This document shows, piece after piece, positions 7,344 to 16,036 of a stretch of DNA of 64,000 nt. Below the pieces are notes generated by a model, which saw only the letters and a program-made list of their open reading frames with translations, made no database searches and was not told the origin of the DNA. The DNA is from Acutalibacter muris (lineage in GTDB: Bacteria > Bacillota > Clostridia > Oscillospirales > Acutalibacteraceae), in contig NZ_CP021422.1 in assembly GCF_002201475.1 (NCBI RefSeq), forward strand, positions 1,860,001 through 1,924,000, in the 5' to 3' direction. The position numbers and the translations under genes are program-made. Position 1 is the stretch's first letter; every line of letters begins with the position of its first letter.

Positions 7344-8315
7344 ATGGCGGCTTATGAGTTCTACACTTACTTTGCGGAGGGCTGGGAGTATTTCGTCTAC
7401 AAAGATCTGACGGTAGAACGCCCAAGGACAATAGAAAAAGACTTCCCATTTCTGGAAAGCCTCTTGCGTTTCACCTATCTGGACATCTGGCCGATGGAGG
7501 ATCTGTTTAAGAAAATGGATGCCGCTCTGCTGAACTTTTATCAGAAATCCGACTTCGATTCTCAGGCCGTTGTGATGAGCACGTTGAAAAAGCTGGCGAA
7601 GGAGCACATCTACTTCGAGTTTCTGCGCCTTGACTGGCAGTCGCGGTTCCGCTATATTGAGCGGCACCCTGACAAGGATATTCAGAAACACCTGCCCCAC
7701 AAGCAGTTGCGGCACATCCCTAGTGACATCGACACGCTCCAAAAACAAATCATGCGTCTGTTTGAGGATGTGCTGGATATTGACGACGGCAAGAAGAAAC
7801 CCGTGCAGGAAAAGCTGAAAGCTTATCTCCAAAGGGAGAAAAACCAACCGCTTTATGCTTACAAGTTTCAGCCTATTTCCACCACTTATGAGCAAACTGG
7901 CGAGGGAACCTTTGCAGAAGTTTTGCACCCAACCTCCATCTATGACTTGGTCGAGTTTTCCCTCCGCGAGTGCGTCAAGCGCGAACAGCGTATGCGCATC
8001 TGCTCCTACTGTGGAAAGTATTTCGCAATCCCCCGGCGTAACACGGCGGAATTTTGCAACCTAACCGTAGATGAAAACGGTTACACCTGCCGGGAAGTCG
8101 GTGCGCGGAAGCGCTGGGCAGAGAAGAAAAACTCGGATGAGCTGTTCAAGGAGTACCGCCGAGAGTACAAGAAACGTTTCAACTGGATTAAGGCCGGGAA
8201 AATCAGCCCCGGCACGTTCTACGCTTGGAGCGCCACTGCCAAGGGCAAGCGCGATGAGTGTGCTGCTGGCAAGATGTCTTTTGAGGAGTTCAAGAAGTGG
8301 ATGGCTGAGTCATAA
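7344..8315 (+). CDS. DUF6076 protein of the mobilization core, element 0
   Basis: 323 residues, start with GAAGGAG upstream. The N-terminal two thirds are helical and acidic, with aromatic-rich FTYLDIWPMEDLF near residue 50. The C-terminal part holds a probable zinc site, MRICSYCGKYFAIPRRNTAE then FCNLTVDENGYTC, followed by a very basic helix (KEYRREYKKRFNWIK). This matches DUF6076, whose function is unknown. It is the only rightward gene of the core, conserved in all three elements, and its stop lies 6 bases before a module repeat. A DNA-binding role in element biology is inferred. Confidence 0.75.
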   Translation: MAAYEFYTYFAEGWEYFVYKDLTVERPRTIEKDFPFLESLLRFTYLDIWPMEDLFKKMDAALLNFYQKSDFDSQAVVMSTLKKLAKEHIYFEFLRLDWQSRFRYIERHPDKDIQKHLPHKQLRHIPSDIDTLQKQIMRLFEDVLDIDDGKKKPVQEKLKAYLQREKNQPLYAYKFQPISTTYEQTGEGTFAEVLHPTSIYDLVEFSLRECVKREQRMRICSYCGKYFAIPRRNTAEFCNLTVDENGYTCREVGARKRWAEKKNSDELFKEYRREYKKRFNWIKAGKISPGTFYAWSATAKGKRDECAAGKMSFEEFKKWMAES

Positions 8316-8321
8316 AGTCTT

Positions 8322-8347
8322 TTCTTTGTTATGCGGCACAGCCTTTG
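8322..8347 (+). repeat. Module-boundary repeat copy 2 (core | cargo, element 0)
   Basis: Degenerate copy (TTCTTTGTTATGCGGCAC, then a weak right half). It begins 6 bases after the DUF6076 stop and ends 2 bases before the stop codon of the first cargo gene, so core and cargo abut exactly here. Confidence 0.7.
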
Positions 8348-8349
8348 CG

Positions 8350-9006
8350 TTAACCCTCAATCTCCTCCCCAATCCTTGCCATCACCCGCCCGTGATCCAG
8401 CTCGCACACCGTATCGCAAAGGGCCCGGATATCCTCATTGCTATGGCTGGCCAGCAGGATAGTTTTTCCCCGCTCTCGCAGTTCCGCAAACAGCCCGCGC
8501 ATGTCTTCCACCCCTTGATTATCCAAGCCGTTCATGGGCTCGTCCAAAATTAGCAGCTCCGGGTCCTCCATGATGGCCTGGGCTATCCCCAGCCGCTGGC
8601 GCATACCAAGGGAATACTTTCGCACCGGTTTCTTATTCTCCGGGTCCAAGCCTACCGCGCGCATGGCGTTCCGTGCTGTGGCCACGTCCTTCTTACCACC
8701 CATGGCAAGCAGGTACAAGAGATTTTTCAGCCCGCTTTTGCCGCCGATAAATCCGGGCGTTTCGATGATAAGGCCGATATTCTCCTGGGCTTTCGACGGC
8801 CTAACCTTCTCCCCATTCACCAAGACTTCGCCGGAGGTAGGAGTCATAAACCCGCAGATGCACTTCATGAGCACGGTTTTGCCGGAACCGTTTCTGCCGA
8901 TGATGCCGTGGATTTTTCCGCGCTCAAAGTCGAGGCTGATATTATCCAGCGCTCTTGTCTCCCGAAAATTTTTCGACACGTTCTTCACTTCGATGATGTT
9001 GTCCAT
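8350..9006 (-). CDS. ABC transporter ATP-binding protein
   Basis: 218 residues. Walker A GRNGSGKTVL near residue 39, signature YSLGMRQRLG and Walker B LLILDEP. The short single-domain form resembles ATPases of multidrug or bacteriocin-immunity exporters. The start MDNIIEVKN at 9006 is chosen because GGGAGG stands 7 bases upstream; an earlier in-frame Met overlaps the permease gene. It is the last gene of a four-gene leftward operon (lipoprotein, permease, permease, ATPase). The stop touches the module repeat. Confidence 0.9.
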   Translation of the reverse strand: MDNIIEVKNVSKNFRETRALDNISLDFERGKIHGIIGRNGSGKTVLMKCICGFMTPTSGEVLVNGEKVRPSKAQENIGLIIETPGFIGGKSGLKNLLYLLAMGGKKDVATARNAMRAVGLDPENKKPVRKYSLGMRQRLGIAQAIMEDPELLILDEPMNGLDNQGVEDMRGLFAELRERGKTILLASHSNEDIRALCDTVCELDHGRVMARIGEEIEG

Positions 9007-9016
9007 TTTGTCCTCC

Positions 9017-9880
9017 CTACTCCAAATCACGCCTGCCGAATTTCCAGACTGCTGCAAATGACATCACAACAATTCCCCCTGTCCAGACCGTGAACACATA
9101 CTCCGGCCCGGGCGCAAAACCGCTGTGGTACCAGTCTATCCCCAGCAGGCCCGACCAGCTCAGCGGCGAAACAAATTGCAGCCACTTCCCAAAGGTAAAC
9201 ACCCCCAGGGAGTTTGCGAACAACGCCATTGCCGTCAGAACCCCAGACGCAAATATCCCCGCCTGGCGGCTGACGAACACTCTGAAAAAGCAGATAAGCA
9301 CTCCCATAAACGCCGCCGAAAGTCCTATACAAACAAGGCAGATTAAAGTTGTTTCTATAGGCGTGAATATTGCCAACACCTCCGGAGAAACAATGATGGA
9401 CAGGTTCACTCCGGTCTGTCCCTGCACTTGCCCGGAGGACTCTGCCAGGGTGTGCAGCAGCACGCCCCAATCCGCGTCCCAGCCAATTTCCGGCAGGGTG
9501 AACAAGATGGACAGCGCCCAGAGCGCTGCGGCATACAAAAACGCCATGCAAATCACGCACAGCAGCTGCCCGGTCATATAGGCTCTGTGCCCGCTCCTGG
9601 CTACCATCAGCTCCGCATAGCCATCCGTTTCACCTGTGTCGGAGAACAACAGCAGGCACAGGCCGTTGTTCACCACCTGCATGGTGGGAAATGACAGGAA
9701 AAAGGGGTACGCCCAGGGGGCCACCGGCACTTTATAGAAGTCGGCAATGGTGCAGAGCGGGGCGTAGTTGTAAAAACTAAACACCACCATCATCACTACA
9801 ATCAGCCACATTTTGGGGCCGCCCAGATCCCGCCGCAGGAGGATGCCGCAGCAGCGCAGGGATTTCCGTATCTCAGCCAT
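9017..9880 (-). CDS. ABC transporter permease (second)
   Basis: 287 residues with about six hydrophobic segments (WLIVVMMVVFSFYNYAPL near residue 25, LLCVICMAFLYAAALWAL near 107, and further C-terminal ones). No similarity to importers; it looks like an ABC-2-type or LanEG-like export permease. Its start overlaps the stop of the other permease gene by 8 bases. Together with that gene and the ATPase it would form a heterodimeric exporter. Substrate unknown; peptide or antibiotic self-protection is possible. Confidence 0.75.
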   Translation of the reverse strand: MAEIRKSLRCCGILLRRDLGGPKMWLIVVMMVVFSFYNYAPLCTIADFYKVPVAPWAYPFFLSFPTMQVVNNGLCLLLFSDTGETDGYAELMVARSGHRAYMTGQLLCVICMAFLYAAALWALSILFTLPEIGWDADWGVLLHTLAESSGQVQGQTGVNLSIIVSPEVLAIFTPIETTLICLVCIGLSAAFMGVLICFFRVFVSRQAGIFASGVLTAMALFANSLGVFTFGKWLQFVSPLSWSGLLGIDWYHSGFAPGPEYVFTVWTGGIVVMSFAAVWKFGRRDLE

Positions 9881-10649
9881 GCTCCATCCTCCTTTTCATG
9901 CAGACACACCCCAAACCACACATGAGCCCACAAAATCCAGCGGTAAGTAAAAACTTTCCATGTAATGTCAGCCCTGGCACGGCGGTATAGTGGATGCTTT
10001 CCACCCAGTTCACCGGGTGCCAGATGGATATGGGCGAAATCAAGTGGGTTGGCATCACCCGCAGAACCGTCAGGTGTATGGCAAGGGGCGCGGAGATAGC
10101 CACAAACTGGTTTGACACAAGGATACTCATGAACATCCCCAGCGCGCCGATCAGCGCCCCGGACAGGGACATATGCAGAATATAACAGGCCCACCCCAGG
10201 AAAATATGGCCGGATTCAAACACCGCCTCATAGTCCACACTCGTGCAGGAGGCAAACCAGGGCAGAAACGTGCCGTTGGCCAGTACGAACAACGTCAGCC
10301 CCAGAGCCATTGTCAGAAAGCCTGCAAGAGAACTTGCCAGCAGTTTCGAAACGGTGTACCGGGCTATGCCTGCCCGCACCGTCCAGTAGGGCAGGGCGCG
10401 GCTGTCCCAGTCCCGGGCAAGGCTCATGGCAAAGGGCAGGGTTGGCAACACGAATAAGGTCAGCAGATTGGTGCCGGTAGAATTTATCAGGTACCACACG
10501 CTGGTGTAGGGAGTCCTCCCAGAAATATGATCGGCTATCAGCCCCGCCACACTCAGTTCCATCAACACGGCCGTGAGCAGTCCACAGAGGGCCACGGGCC
10601 AGGATAGCGCCTGACGGAGCTGTACACGAAAGGCCAGCAGAAATTTCAT
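9873..10649 (-). CDS. ABC transporter permease (first)
   Basis: 258 residues with about six membrane segments (WPVALCGLLTAVLMELSVAG near residue 18, LLTLFVLPTLPFAMSLA near 57 and others). Paired with the next permease by an 8-base overlap and with the lipoprotein gene by a 4-base overlap. The lengths (about 258 and 287) and the separate ATPase fit exporters of the lantibiotic-immunity or ABC-2 kind. Confidence 0.75.
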   Translation of the reverse strand: MKFLLAFRVQLRQALSWPVALCGLLTAVLMELSVAGLIADHISGRTPYTSVWYLINSTGTNLLTLFVLPTLPFAMSLARDWDSRALPYWTVRAGIARYTVSKLLASSLAGFLTMALGLTLFVLANGTFLPWFASCTSVDYEAVFESGHIFLGWACYILHMSLSGALIGALGMFMSILVSNQFVAISAPLAIHLTVLRVMPTHLISPISIWHPVNWVESIHYTAVPGLTLHGKFLLTAGFCGLMCGLGCVCMKRRMEHG

Positions 10650-11809
10650 CTCATATCCGTCTCCCTTTCCAAAATTACGCCGCTGTAGGCGCTTACGGCA
10701 GTAACTTCATAATCCGTATAGTCGAAATCCACAGTACTGTCCCCCTGCCCGGCCTTCTTCTCAATGGCGGTGGTGATCACCCATGCGGGGCGGGCGTAGA
10801 GCCCCTTGCTGTCGGCGGCTATCACGTAATTCAGCTCTAAGCCGATTATTTCGCTGTCCTCAAAGTGGATGGCCTTGCTATACTCGTCCACGTACGCCTT
10901 TAGCGCCTGCTCCGGCGGGATAATCGGCTCGGTGGAGATGGCTTCGCCGGACTCTACCATACTTCCGGCGTGAAATTCTATGAGGCCGTCTTTATTGTAA
11001 ATGGCGTGGATGCTGGGAAGACTGCCGCCCCTGCTCTCGCCAAAAGTGGACTCCGCCCATTGTCCGTTGCAGAAGGGGATATCGTCCAATATCTCCCGGA
11101 ACTCGAAGTAGTAGTACTCGTCGTCCTCTGTGAAACTCTTGGATATTGTATCGCTGCTCCATTCGGTGGCGTGACGGTTGTAAATATCCAGGTTCTTATT
11201 CAGAAGCCCGGCGGTGTGGGCCTCGCCCCGGATCAGCGCATGGCCGGGGACAGAGCAGGCGGACAGCCTGTCCTCCAGCTCTCTCAAAGCATCGTCGTAT
11301 GACATGAAATCCAGGTCTTCCTGACCGGCCTCGCCCATGCTGCCGTTGCCCCTTTCCCTTGGGGTCAGGTCAGCATTTATGCACTCCCATGGCTGCTGGC
11401 GGCGCAGATAGTACATCAATGTGTAGCGTTCTTCATTTGTATCTGCCACACTATCGAAATCCGCGCCGCCTGGAGAGTAGTAGCTGTAGTCCATGCCTCC
11501 ATGCACGACCCCCTCATAGATATGAAGATGCTCTGAAAAGTCCTCAGTATACGTCCTGAATATCGGCCCGGTAGCCTGCTCCTCCCGTTCCTGGGGATCT
11601 GTGTGCATGAAGGTGTCGATGGCCGTATTCTCGTCCGTTTCGTACCAGCTAAGGTTATAGGCGGTCACCTCCTGCGGGTAGTCCTCCGGCAGCTCCGCCA
11701 TGATTTGCAGAGTTTGGGGCAGCTCGACAGTTTCCTTGCCGGAACCGCAGCCGGAAAAGAGCAGCAGTGTGCATAACACAAGTAAAATAAAACCGTAGCG
11801 TCGTTTCAT
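10646..11809 (-). CDS. Large lipoprotein of the exporter operon
   Basis: 387 residues from MKRRYGF; GAGGTG lies just upstream and the signal peptide starts here, so an in-frame Met 18 codons earlier is rejected. Lipoprotein signal peptide with lipobox FSGC (Cys21). The mature part is acidic and shows no known domain; its C-terminal third has beta-rich segments (LNYVIAADSKGLYARPAWVI) reminiscent of two-component-associated lipoproteins. First gene of the operon under a near-consensus promoter. It could be a membrane-anchored partner of the exporter. Confidence 0.75.
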   Translation of the reverse strand: MKRRYGFILLVLCTLLLFSGCGSGKETVELPQTLQIMAELPEDYPQEVTAYNLSWYETDENTAIDTFMHTDPQEREEQATGPIFRTYTEDFSEHLHIYEGVVHGGMDYSYYSPGGADFDSVADTNEERYTLMYYLRRQQPWECINADLTPRERGNGSMGEAGQEDLDFMSYDDALRELEDRLSACSVPGHALIRGEAHTAGLLNKNLDIYNRHATEWSSDTISKSFTEDDEYYYFEFREILDDIPFCNGQWAESTFGESRGGSLPSIHAIYNKDGLIEFHAGSMVESGEAISTEPIIPPEQALKAYVDEYSKAIHFEDSEIIGLELNYVIAADSKGLYARPAWVITTAIEKKAGQGDSTVDFDYTDYEVTAVSAYSGVILERETDMR

Positions 11810-11851
11810 AAAGCACCTCAATCCTGGCCCAGACCGGACCGTTGTGTTTTT

Positions 11852-11880
11852 ATTATATTTCATTCACTATTATATGTCAA
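11852..11880 (-). promoter_or_regulatory. Consensus promoter of the lipoprotein/ABC operon
   Basis: Minus-strand TTGACA, 17 bases, TATAAT, both hexamers perfect. ATATAAT occurs twice inside the promoter and may be part of a PadR operator, since the PadR gene is divergent from it. Confidence 0.8.
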
Positions 11881-11923
11881 GAATAGAAATATAAGGACGG
11901 GTAATATTTTTTGCCCGCCCCTA

Positions 11924-11952
11924 TTTACTTTGCCGGTGGAAATGTGTTAAAA
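11924..11952 (+). promoter_or_regulatory. Possible promoter of the PadR gene
   Basis: TTTACT, 17 bases, TTAAAA, 30 bases before the PadR start. The near hexamers make this a moderate call. Confidence 0.45.
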
Positions 11953-11981
11953 TGAACGTATTGATAGAACGGAGGCGGCCC

Positions 11982-12323
11982 ATGAGAAGCGCGGAGATAA
12001 CCAAGAAGATACCGCTGGAGCTATTGTGCATCCGGCTTCTGGAGGAGCGGGATATGTACGGCTATGAGATGGTGCAGGAAATAAGAAAGCGCAGCGAGGG
12101 GCTCTTGGAGTTGAACATCACTACGCTGTATCTGGCGCTCAAGCGGCTGAATGAGCATGGGTATGTGTCGATGTATTATTCCGACGCGGAAGCCGCCCGG
12201 GAACGGTCGAGGATTTATTATCATTTGGAGGAAACCGTCGGGGAGTATAAGCAGAAACTGAAAGAGGAGTATGAGCGGGTAACATTAGGAGTTAGAAGGT
12301 TTTTGGAGTTCGGGCAGCCTTGA
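11982..12323 (+). CDS. PadR-family transcriptional regulator
   Basis: 113 residues. Winged helix at about residues 10-85 with the PadR hallmark MYGYEMVQEIRKRSEGLLEL followed by TTLYLALKRLNEHGYV; a short dimerization helix ends the protein. The ATG at 11982 follows CGGAGG by 6 bases and is preferred over the Met 10 codons upstream. It is divergent from the lipoprotein/ABC operon, the typical arrangement of PadR repressors controlling an exporter. The stop lies 18 bases before module repeat copy 3, so the whole cargo fits between two repeats. Confidence 0.9.
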   Translation: MRSAEITKKIPLELLCIRLLEERDMYGYEMVQEIRKRSEGLLELNITTLYLALKRLNEHGYVSMYYSDAEAARERSRIYYHLEETVGEYKQKLKEEYERVTLGVRRFLEFGQP

Positions 12324-12341
12324 ATGGTTGGGAAAGGGCTT

Positions 12342-12367
12342 TTCTTTGTTATGTGGCGCAAATTTTG
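12342..12367 (+). repeat. Module-boundary repeat copy 3 (cargo | tail, element 0)
   Basis: 26 bp, TTCTTTGTTATGTGGC then GCAAATTTTG. It stands between the PadR stop and the tail segment with the HEPN/MNT genes. Confidence 0.8.
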
Positions 12368-12404
12368 CACAGGAACTTTGCCCTTTCTTTTTCATATACT
12401 TTGT

Positions 12405-12417
12405 GGTATACTATAAA
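12405..12417 (+). promoter_or_regulatory. Extended -10 promoter of the HEPN gene
   Basis: TTGTGGTATACTA contains a TG-N-TATACT extended -10. The same 13 bases occur after module repeat copy 9 in element C (about 62009-62021), so the start of the tail segment is conserved. Confidence 0.6.
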
Positions 12418-12448
12418 CTGTAAACTGATATTTTGTGAGGATTATGCA

Positions 12449-12845
12449 ATGGATGAATTTGCAAAACCCGCATACTGGCTGGACTGTGCGGATTACGACT
12501 TGCAGACCGCCAAAGCTATGCTTGAAACAAAGCGATTTCTCTACGTTGGATTCATGTGCCATCAGACCATTGATAAAGGGGTTAAAAGCAGTTTTCGTTC
12601 AACGACAGCCAAACAGTGAACTGCCTTATATTCACAGCTTGGTACACCTTGCCAATCTATCGGGAATTGCAGCTGAGATCAATGAAAGTTAGCTTTTCCT
12701 CCTGGACGTTCTTAATCCGCTGAATATCGAAGCCAGATACCCTCTCAACAAAGAAAAGCTCTTGCGTTCCCTAACTGAATCACGCTGTGAAGATTTAATT
12801 CGCAAAGCGGAGAAATTATTGACATGGATAAAAACGAAGTGTTAA
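12449..12845 (+). pseudogene. HEPN-domain protein, frameshifted
   Basis: The frame opens MDEFAKPAYWLDCADYDLQT and continues to CHQTIDKG, typical of HEPN-domain proteins (toxin or nuclease partner of MNT nucleotidyltransferases). A one-base frameshift near 12580 moves the sequence to another frame (LKAVFVQRQPNSELPYIHSL), and a TAG in AEINES-stop-LFLLDV interrupts it again. Without these lesions the protein would be about 130 residues. It overlaps the MNT gene, as in HEPN-MNT pairs. Confidence 0.8.
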
Positions 12846-13122
12846 ACTTGGCAAAAAATATGCCGCTGTTGTCCGGAAGGAGTTGGACACCCGGTCAATT
12901 ATCCTTTATGGCTCTCAGGTAAAGGGGACTTCCACAGAAAGCAGCGATATTGATATTGCCGTTATTGTTGATGATATTCCAGGCGACTATTTGGACAGTG
13001 TCGCTCTATTATGGAGGCTTTCCAGAAAAATCAATACGGATATCGAGCCTGTCCTTTTGACTGCTGCCGATTCTGACAGCGGCTTTCTCCACACTGTCCG
13101 TGAAACCGGGATCGCTGTCTGA
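12824..13122 (+). pseudogene. MNT-type nucleotidyltransferase, frameshifted near its start
   Basis: The main frame reads RKELDTRSIILYGSQVKG and TESSDIDIAVIVDD, the GSx..SDIDxxV signature of minimal nucleotidyltransferases that act as antitoxins of HEPN proteins. The natural start at 12824 (MDKNEVLNLAK) is out of frame with the rest: six A residues at about 12853 where seven would restore the frame. Either the gene is dead or a downstream start is used. Partner of the HEPN remnant. Confidence 0.75.
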
Positions 13123-13138
13123 CCCATAAGCTGACCCA
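13120..13138 (+). other. Integrase arm-type repeats, right end of element 0
   Basis: Two TGACCCA units 12 bases apart (13120, 13132). The same pair with the same spacing occurs at the right end of element A (31666, 31678) and at the left ends of A (13365, 13377) and C (43353, 43365). Confidence 0.55.
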
Positions 13139-13253
13139 GAATCGAAAAAACTCAGTGGACTGGATAGGTCTTAACCTTCGGGTTTTGGCTGAAAAATCGA
13201 GCGAAAAGGGCCGGAAATGCCCGGAAGCCGCTGAAAAAATCCGCTCACCACAG

Positions 13254-13298
<45 letters not shown>

Positions 13299-13303
13299 CT
13301 TTT

Positions 13304-13329
13304 CCCCGGAAACTCTAAGGTTTCCGGGG
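13304..13329 (+). terminator. Terminator of the tRNA copy (element 0 / A junction)
   Basis: Stem CCCCGGAAAC / GTTTCCGGGG just after the CCA. Equivalent hairpins follow the other two tRNA copies. Confidence 0.75.
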
Positions 13330-13364
13330 ATTTCATTTTGCTTTTTCCCTTATTTTCCCTTGCC

Positions 13365-13383
13365 TGACCCATTCGCTGACCCA
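13365..13383 (+). other. Integrase arm-type repeats, left end of element A
   Basis: Two TGACCCA units 12 bases apart just before the integrase stop, followed by TACGGGG as in element C. Confidence 0.55.
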
Positions 13384-13403
13384 TACGGGGATAGGACCAG
13401 AAA

Positions 13404-14555
13404 CTATCGGATACTACTCCCCAGGAGGTTGCCCATCGTCTTGGCTGCTTCTTTTTGCGCGGCGGTGGTGACGTGGGCGTAGGTGTCCAGGGTGAATCCG
13501 GCGCTGTAGTGACCAAGCATACCCGACACCGTTTTGATATCTACTCCATTTTGGAGTGCCAGGGTCGAAAACGTGTGACGGAGATCGTGGAACCGTATCT
13601 TGGGTAGCCCCGCCCTCTCAAGCACCCGATGTAGCATATGCAGGACGCTGTCCGGCGAGATCGGGCCGCCGTTTGGCGAGGGAAACACATACCCACCAGA
13701 TACTTTATCCCTCTGCTCTTTGAGGATTTCTACCGCGTCTGCCCCAATGGACAGCGTGCGGTAGGAATTTTTTGTCTTCAGCGGAGCCTCAACCACCTCT
13801 CCGTCGATTCTGGCCACCTGTCGTTTTACTTGGATAACACCTGTGTCCAGGTCGATGTCATCCCACTTCAAGCCCAACAGTTCGCCCCGACGTAACCCTG
13901 TTGCCAGTTCCAGGTAGTACATCTCGAACACGCCGCTGTTCTTGGCTTCTAGGAAGAAGGCCGCTAATTGGTCAGCGGCCAGCGTTTTCATCTCTTGGTG
14001 CTCTACTTTTGGCAGGGCACAGCCATCCGTCGGATTGCTTGAGATAAGTTTCTGGCTCATAGCAAGTGCCATTGCTGACGAAATCACCTGATTAATATTG
14101 TGGACTGTTTTCGCACTTAGCCCTTTGGACTGCTGTTTGGACTCAGTACGCTCTACCCTACCACTGGTAAGCAGTTTTCTGTAAAGGGCTTGGACTTCCA
14201 GCGTGGTCAGCTTACTGAGAGGTATTCTGCCGATGTTCGGCTTAATGTGATTTTCAATATAACCTTTGTATGTTTTGTGCGAGGACGGTCGCACCTTGAT
14301 TTTAGCGTAGTTCTCAAACCATACGTCCATCCACTGCCCTACCGTGTATTGACCGGCCTTGACCACGTCCAAGCCTTTGCTATTCTCGATGGCCCTGGCA
14401 AGTTTTTCCTTGACTTCCGCCTGGGTCTTGCCGAGCACATTCTTGTAAATCACCTTGCCGGACTCAGGGTCGCGGCCAGCCGTATAGCGCCCCTCCCAGC
14501 GACCGTCCTTGCGCTTGCGTATGTTACCCTCACCATTTGCTCTGCGTTTTGCCAT
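13404..14555 (-). CDS. Tyrosine site-specific integrase, element A
   Basis: 383 residues. Order: Arm-binding AP2-like N-terminus (NIRKRKDGRWEGRYTAGRD), SAM-like core-binding domain (about 65-165), catalytic domain with Arg in TGLRRGELLGLKW, HDLRH, LGH and the nucleophile Tyr in LDTYAHV. Related to Tn916/phage integrases of Firmicutes. The start follows AAGGAGG by 7 bases; an in-frame Met 30 codons upstream is conserved too but has no binding site. Reads towards the att site next to it and would recombine the tRNA 3' end. About 90% identical to the integrase of element C by eye. Confidence 0.95.
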   Translation of the reverse strand: MAKRRANGEGNIRKRKDGRWEGRYTAGRDPESGKVIYKNVLGKTQAEVKEKLARAIENSKGLDVVKAGQYTVGQWMDVWFENYAKIKVRPSSHKTYKGYIENHIKPNIGRIPLSKLTTLEVQALYRKLLTSGRVERTESKQQSKGLSAKTVHNINQVISSAMALAMSQKLISSNPTDGCALPKVEHQEMKTLAADQLAAFFLEAKNSGVFEMYYLELATGLRRGELLGLKWDDIDLDTGVIQVKRQVARIDGEVVEAPLKTKNSYRTLSIGADAVEILKEQRDKVSGGYVFPSPNGGPISPDSVLHMLHRVLERAGLPKIRFHDLRHTFSTLALQNGVDIKTVSGMLGHYSAGFTLDTYAHVTTAAQKEAAKTMGNLLGSSIR

Positions 14556-14652
14556 ATCTTGGCCTCCTTTCTGACTACCAACACTACCACATAGCCCCCG
14601 CGTATGTCCACTGACATTTTTCTTACTTTTTCTGGTTTCGCCCAAAACCCTT

Positions 14653-14679
14653 TTCTTTGTTTATGCAACGCAAATTTTG
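14653..14679 (+). repeat. Module-boundary repeat copy 4 (integrase | core, element A)
   Basis: 27 bp: TTCTTTGTTTATGCAAC, then GCAAATTTTG. Identical to copy 7, and inside the long block that is identical between elements A and C. Confidence 0.8.
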
Positions 14680-14684
14680 AGGGC

Positions 14685-16034
14685 CTACATCCTCATTGAA
14701 TAACTCTCATCATCTATATCCGGCTGAACACCACGCTCAGTTTTCAGCCCATGCGCCGCCTTCTTCTGCTCGATTTCACTCCTAAGCTTGCTGTCAATCT
14801 GAGTATTCAGCCGGGACAGTTTTTTCTCATAACTATTTGAGATTATCTTACACATCGCGTTGACCACCGACCTCATTGCTGACCCTACGTCGTAACTGTG
14901 CGTGGGTTCTGCCTCCATTATCCTCATAGCCAGCGCCGCACTCCTGACGATTACATTCTTAATACTGCGAAACTCAGGGTTATCCTCCAGCGAAATATCC
15001 AGCCCCTTCTTCTCAAAATATAGTGATAATTTTTCTCGGTTGACCTTATTCCATTCTGAGTTCAGCCTTGCAATGCCCTCGTCTTTTGCAAGCTCAGCTA
15101 CAATTTTGTTGACAGTATCCTTAACATCCTTCGGCAGATAACCATACTGCTTTCGCCCTTTGCAGGTCTTTAGCTGTGAAGCCAGTTTCAGAAACAACAT
15201 CTCCACTTCAGAAGTGGGCGCACATGAGTCGCGGATTTTCGTAAGCAGCTTTTCTATTTCCTCCCGGCTCTCCTTCTTCAACCGGTCGCGGAGGTCTGTT
15301 TCCATCGAGAATAGCTTGTACTGCTCCAACCGGAAGATGTCGTTGCCCAGCGCACTCCGCAGCGAATCTATCCCCTTTTTCGTCAGCCAACCCTGTTTAG
15401 CGTCCCTGGAATAGACCAGCAAGTGCATATGTGGGTGGTGTGTGGTATTGTGAAATGCTCCATACCACTGCAGGTTACTGATGTCGATTTTCTGAGCCTC
15501 GGCCAACTCGGTGACATTGCGCCGCACCAATTCACGCCATGCCTCGGCCCTGTTATAGCCCAACCGCTCCGCATCCTCACGGTGTAAGCTGATGACGTGT
15601 GTCCAGATGATGCCCTTGTGCTGGCCCACTTCCTCGGCGACCGAATCCAAATCTATTTTGTCATCGGTCTGACTAAAAAGGCCATGACTTCCAAGCTTTT
15701 CCACCCCATGGCACTCTGCCATATAGCTGACCAGCTTGTCCAGTTCGCCAATGCGGTCAGCGTTGCGCTCAATAAAAGCATCGATGAACTCGCTTGTGTT
15801 GCTCCTGGTGGGAGAACTCTCGTAGTCATGGTACTCACCATAGTCCTTGGCAGACGAGTCAAACTTGAGTATGTCCTGCACTAATCGTTGCTGACGAACA
15901 GTGGCAGGAGCGTTGTCAATGCCCTCAGCTACCTTTTCCACCCCCTCACGAGTACCCATATATTTCACAAGATTTGTCGCCGAGCGTTTCGGAGAGTTCC
16001 GCATATACCTGCTGGTAACAATTATTTTTGCCAT
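14685..16034 (-). CDS. MobP-type (probably MobP3) relaxase, element A
   Basis: 449 residues from MAKIIVTSRYMRNS; the start overlaps the MobC-like stop (TGATTATG). The N-terminal part has the TSRYM motif with a probable catalytic Tyr, SATNLVKYMGTREGVE, and further on the metal-binding cluster HNTTHHPHMHLLVYS of HUH relaxases near residue 215. The C-terminal 200 residues are helical. It would nick oriT and pilot single-stranded DNA into a helper conjugation system. Its sequence is identical to the relaxase of element C although flanking genes differ. Confidence 0.9.
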   Translation of the reverse strand: MAKIIVTSRYMRNSPKRSATNLVKYMGTREGVEKVAEGIDNAPATVRQQRLVQDILKFDSSAKDYGEYHDYESSPTRSNTSEFIDAFIERNADRIGELDKLVSYMAECHGVEKLGSHGLFSQTDDKIDLDSVAEEVGQHKGIIWTHVISLHREDAERLGYNRAEAWRELVRRNVTELAEAQKIDISNLQWYGAFHNTTHHPHMHLLVYSRDAKQGWLTKKGIDSLRSALGNDIFRLEQYKLFSMETDLRDRLKKESREEIEKLLTKIRDSCAPTSEVEMLFLKLASQLKTCKGRKQYGYLPKDVKDTVNKIVAELAKDEGIARLNSEWNKVNREKLSLYFEKKGLDISLEDNPEFRSIKNVIVRSAALAMRIMEAEPTHSYDVGSAMRSVVNAMCKIISNSYEKKLSRLNTQIDSKLRSEIEQKKAAHGLKTERGVQPDIDDESYSMRM

Positions 16035-16036
16035 AA

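Noticed and set aside
14556..14645. 30-residue N-terminal extension of the integrase (MGETRKSKKN...)
   Set aside because: Conserved in A and C only because the DNA is identical there; the AAGGAGG signal belongs to the inner Met.
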